Assembly (NCBI GenBank): GCA_905235085.1
Contig: CAJOKD010000004.1
Coordinates: forward strand, 1-64,000
Length of the DNA: 64,000 nucleotides
Reading direction: 5' to 3'
DNA from: an uncultured Bacteroidales bacterium
Lineage (GTDB): Bacteria > Bacteroidota > Bacteroidia > Bacteroidales > UBA932
Shown here: positions 45,901 to 54,012 of the stretch, piece after piece
How the letters are laid out: the number at the start of each line of letters is the position of its first letter
How positions within the stretch are numbered: the first letter of the stretch is position 1
Translations under genes and position numbers: made by a program
Notes under the pieces: model-generated
What the model was told of the DNA's origin: nothing
Seen by the model: the letters and a program-made list of their open reading frames with translations, nothing else
Databases searched by the model: none

Positions 45901-47614
45901 CAGGAAGGACGACATACATCTGGCGAGCGAGGGCACCAAGTTCGACGACATTATGCTGAAAGTCGACTATACGAACGTTCCATATTACCTCAACGGACCT
46001 TTCCACCTGGCTGACGACGGGGTGCACTTCGACAACATTGCCATCAAGGACCGCTATGACGGGACCGGCACCGTCAGCGGAGGAATCAAGTTCGACAAGC
46101 TCAAGGACTTCAATCTCGACACCCGGATCAGGGTGAACAAGATAGAAGCCATAGATATGAAAGCCGACTCAGGCGAGAGTTTCTACGGCAACCTCTTCGC
46201 TTCCGGCCTCGTCAGGATCAAGGGCCCGTTCAATGCAGTCCAGCTCGACGTGGATGCCAGGACGGAAAAGAACGGAAGCCTGCATATTCCTATCGACAAC
46301 GCGTCCAACGCCGGCAAGTACGACCTTCTCACTTTCAAGGAGGAAAAGAAGGAGGTATACATCGATCCTTACGACGTGATGATGAACAGGATAGTTACGG
46401 AGAGCAAGAAGAAGAGCGACTTCGGCCTGAAGCTCAGGGTCAACTGCACACCGGGCACTGAAGCTTACCTCGAAATCGACCGCAACGCCGGCAATGTTCT
46501 CAACGGGCACGGACAGGGCAACCTGGACATCGAAGTACGTCCTGGAAGCAACCTGTTCACCATCAACGGCGACTACACTCTCGATTCCGGAAACTTCCAC
46601 TTCAACGCGATGGACATCGCCAAACGGGATTTCTCGATATCGGAAGGCAGTTCGATAAGGTTCAACGGGGACGTTATGGACAGCGACCTGAACATCGAAG
46701 GGACATATACCACCAAGGCATCCGTGGCTACATTGATCGCCGACACCTCCGCCATCGCCGCCAGAAGGACGGTCAATTGCGGAATAGGGATAAGCGGCAA
46801 GATAAGGGAGCCGCAGCTTACGTTCTCGATAGATGTCCCGGACCTCGATCCGACCACCAAATCCAAAGTCGAGAGTGCCTTGAATACGGAGGACAAGGTA
46901 CAGAAACAGTTCCTGTCCCTGCTGATTTCAGGAGGCTTCATCCCGGACGAACAGTCAGGAGTCGTGAACAACACCAACACCCTCTATTCGAACGTTGCTG
47001 AAATTATGGCGGGACAGCTGAACAGCATCCTGCAGAAACTCGACATACCTTTGGACCTCGGGTTGAACTACCAATCCAGCGAGAGCGGGACGAACATATT
47101 CGATGTGGCCGTGTCCACGCAGCTATTCAACAACAGGGTCGTAGTGAACGGCAACGTTGGCAACAGGGAATACGGCGACTCTGGTGAAGGAGACGTTGTC
47201 GGGGATATCGACATCGAAATAAAGCTGGACAAGCCTGGGCAACTGCGTCTCAACCTCTTCTCGCATTCTGCGGACGACTATACCAACTACCTGGACAACA
47301 CCCAGCGAAGCGGTGTCGGTATCGCATACCAGAAAGAGTTCGACACTCTTACCGAATTCTTCAGGGACCTGTTCACCAGCCGGGAACAGAAGGAGCGCCG
47401 TGCTGCTGAAGCGGAAGCGCTGGCACGTGTAAGGCGGGACAGCCTGAGACAGGCTCGTCGTGATTCGACTACGCTTCCGATGATGCCTAGACCTGACAGT
47501 GCAGGATTCAACCTACCTGTCGTCCGTTCTGGTGAAAGGCTTATGGGTATGCCTCCTTCCTGGGATAGGGAGAAGAACAGGATCGTAATTACAAAAATCA
47601 GCGAGCGGCCTTGA
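42944..47614 (+). CDS. tamB: TamB-like inner-membrane/periplasmic lipid-transport bridge (AsmA superfamily)
   Basis: 1556 residues, GTG start. One N-terminal membrane helix (LRIFWIVIVVIALLLLACWL) anchors a very long periplasmic beta-helix-like protein with AsmA-type repeats. The C-terminal TamB domain (about 1100-1500) contains QFLSLLISGGFIP, IMAGQLNSILQKLDIPLDLGLNY and FNNRVVVNGNVG. A charged tail rich in Arg/Glu (EQKERRAAEAEALARVRRDS) follows, longer than in proteobacterial TamB. The family is thought to move phospholipid or assist barrel assembly between the membranes. The 3' end overlaps the convergent C26 gene by 17 bases. Confidence 0.85.
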   Translation: MKKALRIFWIVIVVIALLLLACWLLLQTPKVQTYAAKKAVAALEEKIDGKIEFSKIHFKPFNALVLKDVTLLDKDPVTLPGGERLDTIAKAKSISATFSLKGIFKKEGIHIKRVSVSDGSFTLVNEERGTNIGRFLRSDKDKQGSGKEMGNVFDARKVEVDNFRFRMVNLKGEKPSAGYGIDWNDLDLTVEKLNASGVSLSNGYVKGSVEKLSASEKSGYRISNLSGKTRVGGGRVTVQDLHLNDGMSRIHMPEYSMSFDDASSFSHFTEDVRLTGNIKNSKLDSRSLAYFVPALKDKNVILNIPRADIDGTVNDLTVNRLDFEEASSGVKGSVEGKLTGLPKVDELDMDVDLEGFSFTSDGLDKLIRNVAPGAKAGIGRFAKGERISFDGKCKGRIDDLAVNGKVSTPSLGSAETNLMVKDLADKSRPMNVKGDIVTKKLDIGKIAGIKQVGEVTLRGAVDATLGSGRADIRIDTLVVDKLNALGYDYSNIRAAGTYSGDTFDGRIVCSDPNLNFLFQGIASLPEKGKEERYKFYANVGYADLEALRIDKRGGTSKVSGEINAEYVKSIDGETVGNFDISGLNLENDKGSYDIGNVSVKSHDNDGRHSIVLDSDFADGTFSGSKPVADLVSDLKELALRESLPVLLDKKDGKWDGGEYKLDLDIHDAKDVLAFAMPGLYIADSTKVRLDVNEEGLLNASLKSPRVAMGKNYLKGLDLKLDNRNGSLNGTAKGSELSAAGMVLKNDNISIHAKDNKIGLGCTYDNQTEAGDKGEIFLSGELGKTASGELTLHGKTLPSNICYNGDNWKISQSTIDLVGKDISVDNLVASCGEQSIKVGGGYSTSRNDTLSVDLNRFDLRIANQFLGEEFGISGRASGRARVISPWNGNSGLLMNLRCDSTMIAGLDAGTIRLASSLDDSGRMHIVANNEIGGAKTLDLLGDYNTKDGSLDLTCNLDGFNAGYAAPVLNSVFSEVSGDINGKVRIFGRKDDIHLASEGTKFDDIMLKVDYTNVPYYLNGPFHLADDGVHFDNIAIKDRYDGTGTVSGGIKFDKLKDFNLDTRIRVNKIEAIDMKADSGESFYGNLFASGLVRIKGPFNAVQLDVDARTEKNGSLHIPIDNASNAGKYDLLTFKEEKKEVYIDPYDVMMNRIVTESKKKSDFGLKLRVNCTPGTEAYLEIDRNAGNVLNGHGQGNLDIEVRPGSNLFTINGDYTLDSGNFHFNAMDIAKRDFSISEGSSIRFNGDVMDSDLNIEGTYTTKASVATLIADTSAIAARRTVNCGIGISGKIREPQLTFSIDVPDLDPTTKSKVESALNTEDKVQKQFLSLLISGGFIPDEQSGVVNNTNTLYSNVAEIMAGQLNSILQKLDIPLDLGLNYQSSESGTNIFDVAVSTQLFNNRVVVNGNVGNREYGDSGEGDVVGDIDIEIKLDKPGQLRLNLFSHSADDYTNYLDNTQRSGVGIAYQKEFDTLTEFFRDLFTSREQKERRAAEAEALARVRRDSLRQARRDSTTLPMMPRPDSAGFNLPVVRSGERLMGMPPSWDREKNRIVITKISERP

Positions 47615-48365
47615 TGAAGGCTTTGAACAGTGCCAGCCACCTGTCGTCAGCCCTGACCAGGACTTCAGGATGGAACTGAACTGCCAGCAGCCACTGCTTC
47701 CTCGAGACTATCTCGAATGCCTCCACCACCCCGTCGTCGCAGCGGGCGGAAACCGTGACCTTGTCCGATGGCACGCTCACGGCTTGATGGTGGAATGAAT
47801 TGACGTGCAAGGTATCTTTCTCCATTATCCGATGAAGGAGAGTGTTCCTGGAGACTATGCAAAGATGGGTCGGGACCTCCCCCTGCTCGCTCTGGCTGTG
47901 TGCAACATTACTCGGCTTCTCCGCCGGCAGGTCCTGGAACAGGGCCCCTCCGAGAGCTACGTTCATCAGCTGGGCTCCCCTGCATATGGCAAGTATCGGA
48001 AGACCTTTGCGCAAAGCCGCCTCCGCATACAGGAAATCCAGCGTATCCCGATGATGGTTTATGTTTACGGTTTCGTTCAGTACGGACTGCCCGTACCTGG
48101 CGGGGTCCACATCTTCACCACCCGTAAAGAGTATCCCGTCGAGGCGGGACACGACTTCAAGAGCTTCATCGATGCCATTTACCTGCGGTAGCAGGAGCGG
48201 TATTCCTCCGGAGCGGATGACAGCATCGCCGTACGTCCTCCGGACCTTTGAATATTCTTCGGGAGAACACCCTGTCGTAATCCCGATGAGGGGCTTCCTG
48301 CGAGCCTCCGTTACGTATGCTGCCGAAAGCAGGATGACTATAGCAAGCAGTATCTTTTTTTCCAT
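47598..48365 (-). CDS. Exported class I glutamine amidotransferase-like protein (peptidase C26)
   Basis: 255 residues. The catalytic triad is C128 in LAICRGAQLMN with H232 and E234 in QFHPEV, as in gamma-glutamyl-GABA hydrolase PuuD. The oxyanion strand is TGGEDVDPARYG. Unlike cytoplasmic relatives it begins with an apparent signal peptide (MEKKILLAIVILLSAAYVTEA), so it may cleave gamma-glutamyl compounds in the periplasm. It starts 9 bases after the CobW GTPase gene and is likely cotranscribed with it. Confidence 0.85.
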   Translation of the reverse strand: MEKKILLAIVILLSAAYVTEARRKPLIGITTGCSPEEYSKVRRTYGDAVIRSGGIPLLLPQVNGIDEALEVVSRLDGILFTGGEDVDPARYGQSVLNETVNINHHRDTLDFLYAEAALRKGLPILAICRGAQLMNVALGGALFQDLPAEKPSNVAHSQSEQGEVPTHLCIVSRNTLLHRIMEKDTLHVNSFHHQAVSVPSDKVTVSARCDDGVVEAFEIVSRKQWLLAVQFHPEVLVRADDRWLALFKAFIKAAR

Positions 48366-48374
48366 ATCGATTTG

Positions 48375-49529
48375 TCATTCAATCACCAGGCAAGGATCCA
48401 TCACCGCATCTATCTCCGCGGGGTCGAGATCCTGCCCGATAAAAACTATCTTCACCATCCTGTCCCCGTATTCAGGATCCCAGTCCCGGCGCAGGTTCTT
48501 GTCACGACGCATCATTTCCTGAAGCTGATCCTCAGGCATCGTGGCGAACCACATCCCGGCATCCTTTATGGATTTCTGGACTCCTGACTGCTCGAACAGG
48601 TAACATCTACCCGGCTCGTCTGCAAAATAGCATATTCCTTTAGCCCTGATGATGTTCTTCGGCCACTTCTTCGACACTGCCCAGTCGAACTTGTTGATGT
48701 CGAGGGCAGGCCTGCGGTAATACACATACGTTCCGATATTGTATTCCAGGGCTTCGCCGGATTCTTCATTGTGAAGTTCATCATCTTCACCTTCGATGGC
48801 GGCGATCCAGGCGGCCGAAGTCGCGACCTTGTCGAAATCGAACATCCCGGTGCCGAGGATCTTGTCCAAGTCGATATCCCCGTAGTCGCACTCGAATACG
48901 GCAGCATTCGGGTTGAGCGCCTTCACTATGGACTTGACTCTCCCGAGCTCCTCCGGGGTAACTTCCGAAGCCTTGTTCAGAAGGACTATATTGCAAAACT
49001 CAATCTGCTGTATTACAAGTGTTTCCAGATCATCCTCCTCGAGGTCCGTACGCTTGAGCGCATCTCCGCAGTCGAACTCGCTCTGCATACGCAGGGCATC
49101 GACCACGGTCACGATAGCATCCAGTTTCGGAGTATTGGTCCTTGAATTCTGAGGTATGAGTTGAGGAACAGAACATATCGTCTGGGCGATCGGAGCAGGC
49201 TCGCATATGCCGCTGGCCTCTATCACTATGTAGTCGAAGCGGTTGGTCCTGCATAGCTCGTCGAGCTGGTTGACCAGGTCCATCTTCAAGGTGCAGCAGA
49301 TGCATCCGTTCTGGAGCGGGACCAGGCTGTCGTCGGTCTGGCCTACGACTCCGCCTTTCTGGATCAGGTCCGCATCTATGTTGATTTCTCCCAGATCGTT
49401 GACTATCACCGCAAACTTGATCCCTTTCCTGTTCGTGAGGATCCTGTTGACCAAAGTAGTCTTGCCGCTTCCGAGGTATCCTGTCAGAAGGAGCACCGGT
49501 ATTTCCCTGTTTTCTATCGTTATCGTCAT
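48375..49529 (-). CDS. CobW/P47K-family GTPase, putative metal chaperone
   Basis: 384 residues from ATG 49529. Walker A is GYLGSGKTTL, the metal-binding CxCC motif is NGCICCTLKMD, Walker B lies near VIEASGICEP and the guanine-specificity motif is LLNKASE. The C-terminal CobW_C domain contains the WDPEYGDRMVKIVFIGQDLD segment. The family delivers zinc or cobalt to client enzymes. The acidic stretch EGEDDELHNEESGEALEY is an insertion before the C-terminal domain. I saw no Zur-type site. Confidence 0.88.
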   Translation of the reverse strand: MTITIENREIPVLLLTGYLGSGKTTLVNRILTNRKGIKFAVIVNDLGEINIDADLIQKGGVVGQTDDSLVPLQNGCICCTLKMDLVNQLDELCRTNRFDYIVIEASGICEPAPIAQTICSVPQLIPQNSRTNTPKLDAIVTVVDALRMQSEFDCGDALKRTDLEEDDLETLVIQQIEFCNIVLLNKASEVTPEELGRVKSIVKALNPNAAVFECDYGDIDLDKILGTGMFDFDKVATSAAWIAAIEGEDDELHNEESGEALEYNIGTYVYYRRPALDINKFDWAVSKKWPKNIIRAKGICYFADEPGRCYLFEQSGVQKSIKDAGMWFATMPEDQLQEMMRRDKNLRRDWDPEYGDRMVKIVFIGQDLDPAEIDAVMDPCLVIE

Positions 49530-49535
49530 AGCAAG

Positions 49536-49543
49536 CAAATATA
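49536..49543 (-). promoter_or_regulatory. -7 box for the CobW gene, six bases before the start codon
   Basis: Minus strand reads TATATTTG; the ATG at 49529 follows after six bases, predicting a leaderless transcript. Confidence 0.55.
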
Positions 49544-49600
49544 ACACTTTTCCAGCGTTCTTGTTCATTTGAAGTTCTTGTGCAAATAAAGAATAATTAC

Positions 49601-49608
49601 TACATTTG
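49601..49608 (+). promoter_or_regulatory. -7 box for the coiled-coil/zapA operon
   Basis: TACATTTG fits the consensus and lies 31 bases before ATG 49640. A GTG at 49619 also lies downstream, in frame. Confidence 0.5.
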
Positions 49609-49639
49609 CATTCAACAGGTGAAAACGGTCTTTAAAGAA

Positions 49640-49909
49640 ATGCTTGAAGGTATTAAGACAGATATCGAAAAGTTGATCGCACTCTACGAAGCGGAGAAAG
49701 CGGAGAGGATTCGTCTCCAGTCCGAGCTTCTCAAGAGCAAGGCCGACAATGATACCTGCAGGAAACAGATTGAAGAGTTGGAGCAGCAAGTAAACAATTT
49801 ACAGCTTTCCGAAGCTTTCCGTGCTGGAGGAGATACTGCAGCTTCAAAGGAAAAGATAGACAAGCTTATCAGGGAGATAGACAAGTGCATATCCCTGCTT
49901 GAGAACTAG
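49640..49909 (+). CDS. Small coiled-coil protein upstream of zapA
   Basis: 89 residues from ATG 49640. Two heptad-rich segments (TDIEKLIALYEAEKAERIRLQSEL-type and CRKQIEELEQQVNNLQL) predict a coiled coil, and the end KIDKLIREIDKCISLLEN is a short amphipathic helix. Similar small proteins commonly precede zapA in Bacteroidota, and a role at the division ring is plausible but unshown. GTG 49619 is an alternative start, adding seven residues. The stop is one base before the zapA ATG. Confidence 0.65.
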   Translation: MLEGIKTDIEKLIALYEAEKAERIRLQSELLKSKADNDTCRKQIEELEQQVNNLQLSEAFRAGGDTAASKEKIDKLIREIDKCISLLEN

Positions 49910-49910
49910 G

Positions 49911-50207
49911 ATGGGACAGAGCATCAAGATAAAGATAGCGGGCAACGAGTACCCTCTTGTGGCAGCCACACCGGAGATGGAGCAGCTTATGCGGCTCGCA
50001 GCTGAAGCGATCAACCAGAAACTGACCGCATATGATGCCAAGTTCCCTAACAAGTCCCTTTCCGACAAGTTGTCTTTCGTTGCCTTGAACGAGACAGTGA
50101 CCCGGCTCACCTACCAGAAGAGGTTGGCCGATTCCGGAGAAGAAGCCCGCAAGCTTCAGGAAGATGTTGAGTCATACTTAAAGAATATTGAAAAAGAACG
50201 CCGTTAG
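49911..50207 (+). CDS. zapA: Cell division protein ZapA
   Basis: 98 residues. The N-terminal IKIKIAGNEYPLVAATPEMEQLMRLAAEAINQK pattern is the ZapA globular head and the rest is a helix ending in a coiled coil. ZapA crosslinks FtsZ filaments. The last codons (CGC CGT TAG) also form the 5' strand of the closing stem of the downstream RNA. Confidence 0.85.
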   Translation: MGQSIKIKIAGNEYPLVAATPEMEQLMRLAAEAINQKLTAYDAKFPNKSLSDKLSFVALNETVTRLTYQKRLADSGEEARKLQEDVESYLKNIEKERR

Positions 50208-50382
50208 TCCCACGTGCTCAAATCAACAAGTTCTTCGGAACCGAGTTTACTCAGGGCGGGGATGACAGGCCAAGGTTACCTTAGGGGATCGCACCTTGTG
50301 TGCGACGGTGGATTTCAGAACCGTACCGGATCTCAAATCTTGTCTAGACAGGTTTCTGACAAGTGACTAACGGCTTTTTTTT
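50200..50382 (+). ncRNA. ssrS: Probable 6S RNA (RNA polymerase regulator)
   Basis: The ends pair exactly: GCCGTTAGTC (50200-50209) with GACTAACGGC (50365-50374), followed by eight T residues. Inside are a GTTC-TTCG-GAAC hairpin, an AAGG-TTA-CCTT hairpin, and TCGCAC/GTGCGA as a candidate apical stem. These fit a long rod with bulges, about 180 nt, as in 6S RNA. A position between zapA and rny fits the linkage of 6S RNA with zapA known from many bacteria. The signature motifs of SRP RNA, tmRNA and RNase P are absent. The 5' end must be at or before the zapA stop, so the RNA is processed from, or starts within, zapA mRNA. Confidence 0.65.
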
Positions 50383-50395
50383 CATTTTGTTGCAC

Positions 50396-50435
50396 GACGG
50401 CCGATCAGTTTCCGAAAACTGACGGCCGTCTTTTT
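50396..50435 (+). terminator. Intrinsic terminator between the RNA gene and rny
   Basis: GACGGCCGATCAGTT pairs with AACTGACGGCCGTC around a short loop with one unpaired base, followed by five T residues. Beyond it, 50436-50488 holds no clear promoter box for rny. Confidence 0.8.
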
Positions 50436-50488
50436 GCGTGCCGCGGAGCAAAAGAGAATATTCAAACCAAAACTAAAGTTACAAGTAT

Positions 50489-52024
50489 ATGATTGCATAC
50501 CTTATAGGAGCGTTGATAGGTGCGGTTATAGGTATCGCTGCCTATGTTATAATCCAACGCCTCGTCCTCAAGGGCCAGAAGAACGAGATAATAGCCAAGG
50601 CTGAGATAGAGGCGGAGGCCATCAAGAACGACAAGATCCACCAGGCCAAGGAGAAGTTCCTCCAGCTCAAAAGCGAGCACGAACAGTATATCAACGAGAA
50701 GAACAGCCAGCTGCGAGAGTCAGAGAGCCGGATCAAGCAGAGGGAGAACACTCTGAACCAGCAGAATTCCGAGCTCCAGAGGAAGCTTCGCGAGGCGGAT
50801 AACACCAGGAACCTCCTCCAGAACCAGCAGGATACCCTTGCCAAGAAAGCCGAAGAATACGACAAGCTAAGCGCACAGGCCAACAAGCAGCTCGAGACAA
50901 TCGCGGGGATGAGTGCCCAGGAGGCCAAGAATGTCCTGATGGAGAATATGAAAGCCGAAGCCCGCTCAGAGGCCCAGGCATATATCAACGATACTATCGA
51001 CGAAGCTCGCCTGAATGCTTCCAAGGAAGCCAAGAGAATAGTTATCAACACGATACAGAGAACAGCCACAGAGACCGCCATCGAAAATGCCGTCACTACG
51101 TTCCCGATCGAGAACGACGAGATCAAAGGACGCATCATCGGTCGTGAAGGCCGCAATATCAGGGCCCTCGAGGCAGCGACGGGAGTGGAGATAGTCGTGG
51201 ACGACACCCCTGACGCCATCCTGCTTTCCGCATTCGATCCGGTACGCAGGGAAGTCGCCAGGCTTGCCTTGCACCAGCTCGTCGTCGACGGCAGGATCCA
51301 TCCAGCACGTATCGAGGAGGTCGTGGCCAAGGTCAAGAAACAGCTCGATGATGAAATCCTCGAAACAGGAAAGAGGACCTGCATCGACCTGGGCATACAC
51401 GGCCTGAATATCGAACTGGTCAAGATGATAGGACGAATGAAGTACCGTTCATCATATGGCCAGAACTTGCTCCAGCACTCAAGGGAGGTCGCAAATATCT
51501 GTGCGATAATGGCTTCCGAGCTTGGCCTCAATCCTAAGCTGGCGAAGAGGGCAGGACTCCTGCACGATATCGGAAAGGTGTCCGAAGAAGAGCCTGAACT
51601 CCCGCACGCCCTGCTGGGGATGAAACTCGCCGAGCAGTACAAGGAGAAACCTGAAATCTGCAACGCTATCGGAGCCCACCACGAAGAGACCGAGATGACT
51701 TCTGTGATATCCCCTATCGTGATGATAGGTGACGCGATTTCCGGAGCACGTCCTGGTGCACGCCGGGAAGTCATCGAATCCTACATCAAGAGGCTCAAGG
51801 GAATGGAAGACCTTGCAGCTTCCTATCCCGGAGTTACCAAGAGCTACGCCATCCAGGCCGGCCGCGAACTCCGTGTGATCGTCGGTGCCGACGAGGTCAG
51901 CGACGACCAGGCTGCAAGGCTCTCTGCCGACATAGCCCAGAAGATCCAGGAAGAAATGACGTACCCTGGACAGGTCAAGATCACAGTCATCAGGGAAACC
52001 CGTTCCGTCGCCTACGCAAAATAA
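50489..52024 (+). CDS. rny: Ribonuclease Y
   Basis: 511 residues. An N-terminal membrane helix ([21 protein letters not shown]) is followed by a long coiled coil (about 30-190). The KH domain ([21 protein letters not shown]) comes next, then the HD metal phosphohydrolase domain with LLHDIGK and a C-terminal [22 protein letters not shown] motif. It is the membrane-bound endoribonuclease that starts mRNA decay. All domains are present at usual length. Confidence 0.97.
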   Translation: MIAYLIGALIGAVIGIAAYVIIQRLVLKGQKNEIIAKAEIEAEAIKNDKIHQAKEKFLQLKSEHEQYINEKNSQLRESESRIKQRENTLNQQNSELQRKLREADNTRNLLQNQQDTLAKKAEEYDKLSAQANKQLETIAGMSAQEAKNVLMENMKAEARSEAQAYINDTIDEARLNASKEAKRIVINTIQRTATETAIENAVTTFPIENDEIKGRIIGREGRNIRALEAATGVEIVVDDTPDAILLSAFDPVRREVARLALHQLVVDGRIHPARIEEVVAKVKKQLDDEILETGKRTCIDLGIHGLNIELVKMIGRMKYRSSYGQNLLQHSREVANICAIMASELGLNPKLAKRAGLLHDIGKVSEEEPELPHALLGMKLAEQYKEKPEICNAIGAHHEETEMTSVISPIVMIGDAISGARPGARREVIESYIKRLKGMEDLAASYPGVTKSYAIQAGRELRVIVGADEVSDDQAARLSADIAQKIQEEMTYPGQVKITVIRETRSVAYAK

Positions 52025-52036
52025 AGACTCCGGAAT

Positions 52037-53989
52037 ATGAGACACGCAGCCCGCATAATCCTGGCATCGGTCTGTGCCGTCTTCTGGTCTCTGGCAGCAT
52101 TCGCCCAGGCACCGGAAGCGACGGCCAAGTGGACTGTAACCAACAAGAAAGTATCCGGAAACGTCTACGAACTCACCTTTGTCGGCAGGATCGCCGAGGG
52201 GTGGCATCTCTATACTGTCGATCATAAGTACACCCCTATCGCAGTGGAATACCCTCAGCAGGAAGGATTCCAGGCCGGAGAACTCGTCCAGGTTACGGAA
52301 CCCGTGGATTTCGAAGGGCAGAAGGTGTTTTTCGACCAGGTTACCCTGAAGCAGGAAATCACTGTCCAAGGCAGTCCGGCCGAGATACGGGGTGAAGTGT
52401 CCTGGAGCGGCTGCAACGATCAGTTCTGCGCGGCTCCGGAGTACTGGGAATTCAGAGTTCCGCTGGAAAGCGTTTCCAGCAAGGAGACCTTGCCGGACCC
52501 CTCGGAAGGCCGCGACGCGGCCAAAAAAAACAAAAGCCTGTGGGGGCTGATCATTGAAGCGATCCTCTGGGGATTCGCTATGCTACTGACTCCTTGCGTA
52601 TTCCCTATGGTCCCGATGACCATCTCCTACTTTATGAAGCAGTCGGACAATGTTGTGCAAGGACGGTTCAAGGCCTTTATGTACGGCCTGTTCATCATCC
52701 TGCTCTACACTGTTCCGATCTGCTTGATCATCGGCATCACCTGGCTCGTAGGAGGCAACTCCATCACTGCTGACATATTCAACTGGCTCGCTACCCACTG
52801 GCTGCCGAACCTCCTGTTCTTCGTGATATTCATGGTCTTCGCGGCTTCTTTCTTCGGAGCCTTCGAGATCGAACTCCCTTCAAGTCTGGCCAACAAGAGC
52901 GACGCCAAATCCTCCAACAAAGGCCTGAGCGGGATATTCTTTATGGCCCTTACCCTCGTCCTGGTGTCTTTCTCCTGTACAGGACCGATCGTAGGAACCG
53001 TACTCATCAAGTCGACGGCAGGCGAATTCTGGACCCCGATGGTGACGATGCTAGCTTTCAGCGTCGCCTTCGCGCTTCCTTTCACTGTCCTTGCCCTTTT
53101 CCCCTCCCTGCTGAAGAAACTCAAGAGCGGTTCCTGGCTCAACAGCGTTAAGGTGGTCCTGGGATTCATTGAAGTAGCGCTTGGATTCAAGTTCCTGAGC
53201 GTAGCGGACCAGACCTATCACTGGGGGATACTGGACAGGGAGGTATATCTGGCGATCTGGATCGTAGTATTCAGCCTGCTCGGGTTGTACCTGCTGGGTA
53301 AGATACGCTTCAAGAATGATTCTCCCGTGGAGCATCTGTCCGTGACCAGACTTGCCCTGGCTATTACGGTGTTCTCATTCGTGGTGTATATGGTTCCGGG
53401 AATGTGGGGAGCGCCTCTCAAGGCTCTCTCCGGCTATCTGCCTCCTATCGAGACCCAGGATTTCGTAGTATGGAGCAATTCATCCGCCCCGGTAGCGACA
53501 GTGTCCAACAGCGCATCCACGAGTTACTCCGACAAGTACGACCTCAGGATGCCTATGGGCTTTTCAGGCTACTTCACCCTTGAGGAAGGCCTTGCAGCTG
53601 CAAGGGAGCAGGGTAAGCCTGTCTTCGTAGACATCACGGGACACGGATGCGTCAATTGCAGGGAGATGGAACAGAGAGTCTGGACCGACCCGAGAGTCCA
53701 GAAGATTATGAAAGACGACTATGTCCTGGTGGTCCTGTACAACGACGACAAGACCAAACTGAATGAAGAAGACTGGGTGATCACGGAAGACGGGAAAACC
53801 CTCAAGGAAATAGGCAGGGCGAATTCCTATCTGGTTCGGACCAAATTCGATGTGAACGCCCAGCCCAACTATGCATTGCTTGGCTTGGACGGAGAACTTC
53901 TGGTCCCCGTGAGAGGATATAATCTCTCCGTGGAGGGATTCATCGATTTCCTGGAAAGCGGAAAGGAGGAATTCGGGAAACAACTTTGA
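52037..53989 (+). CDS. dsbD: DsbD-type thiol:disulfide interchange protein
   Basis: 650 residues. A signal peptide (ending AFAQA) leads to the periplasmic alpha domain with its Cys pair in WSGCNDQFCAAPEYW. Eight membrane segments of the CcdA/DsbD type follow, including LTPCVFPMVPMTI and SFSCTGPIVG with the redox cysteines, and the C-terminal thioredoxin domain has the CxxC in GHGCVNCREME. It carries reducing power from cytoplasmic thioredoxin to the periplasm. An A8 run at about 52523-52530 is intact. It starts 12 bases after rny. Confidence 0.92.
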   Translation: MRHAARIILASVCAVFWSLAAFAQAPEATAKWTVTNKKVSGNVYELTFVGRIAEGWHLYTVDHKYTPIAVEYPQQEGFQAGELVQVTEPVDFEGQKVFFDQVTLKQEITVQGSPAEIRGEVSWSGCNDQFCAAPEYWEFRVPLESVSSKETLPDPSEGRDAAKKNKSLWGLIIEAILWGFAMLLTPCVFPMVPMTISYFMKQSDNVVQGRFKAFMYGLFIILLYTVPICLIIGITWLVGGNSITADIFNWLATHWLPNLLFFVIFMVFAASFFGAFEIELPSSLANKSDAKSSNKGLSGIFFMALTLVLVSFSCTGPIVGTVLIKSTAGEFWTPMVTMLAFSVAFALPFTVLALFPSLLKKLKSGSWLNSVKVVLGFIEVALGFKFLSVADQTYHWGILDREVYLAIWIVVFSLLGLYLLGKIRFKNDSPVEHLSVTRLALAITVFSFVVYMVPGMWGAPLKALSGYLPPIETQDFVVWSNSSAPVATVSNSASTSYSDKYDLRMPMGFSGYFTLEEGLAAAREQGKPVFVDITGHGCVNCREMEQRVWTDPRVQKIMKDDYVLVVLYNDDKTKLNEEDWVITEDGKTLKEIGRANSYLVRTKFDVNAQPNYALLGLDGELLVPVRGYNLSVEGFIDFLESGKEEFGKQL

Positions 53990-54012
53990 TATCACATAGT
54001 AAATTATTGGAT

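Noticed and set aside
50200..50382. SRP RNA, tmRNA or RNase P RNA
   Set aside because: The conserved SRP tetraloop region, the tmRNA peptide-tag frame and tRNA-like ends, and the RNase P core motifs are absent.
50542..51774. 410-codon open frame antisense to rny
   Set aside because: It is the complement of a well-conserved gene in GC-biased codons; the translation is low-complexity (Ser/Ala/Ile-rich) and matches nothing.
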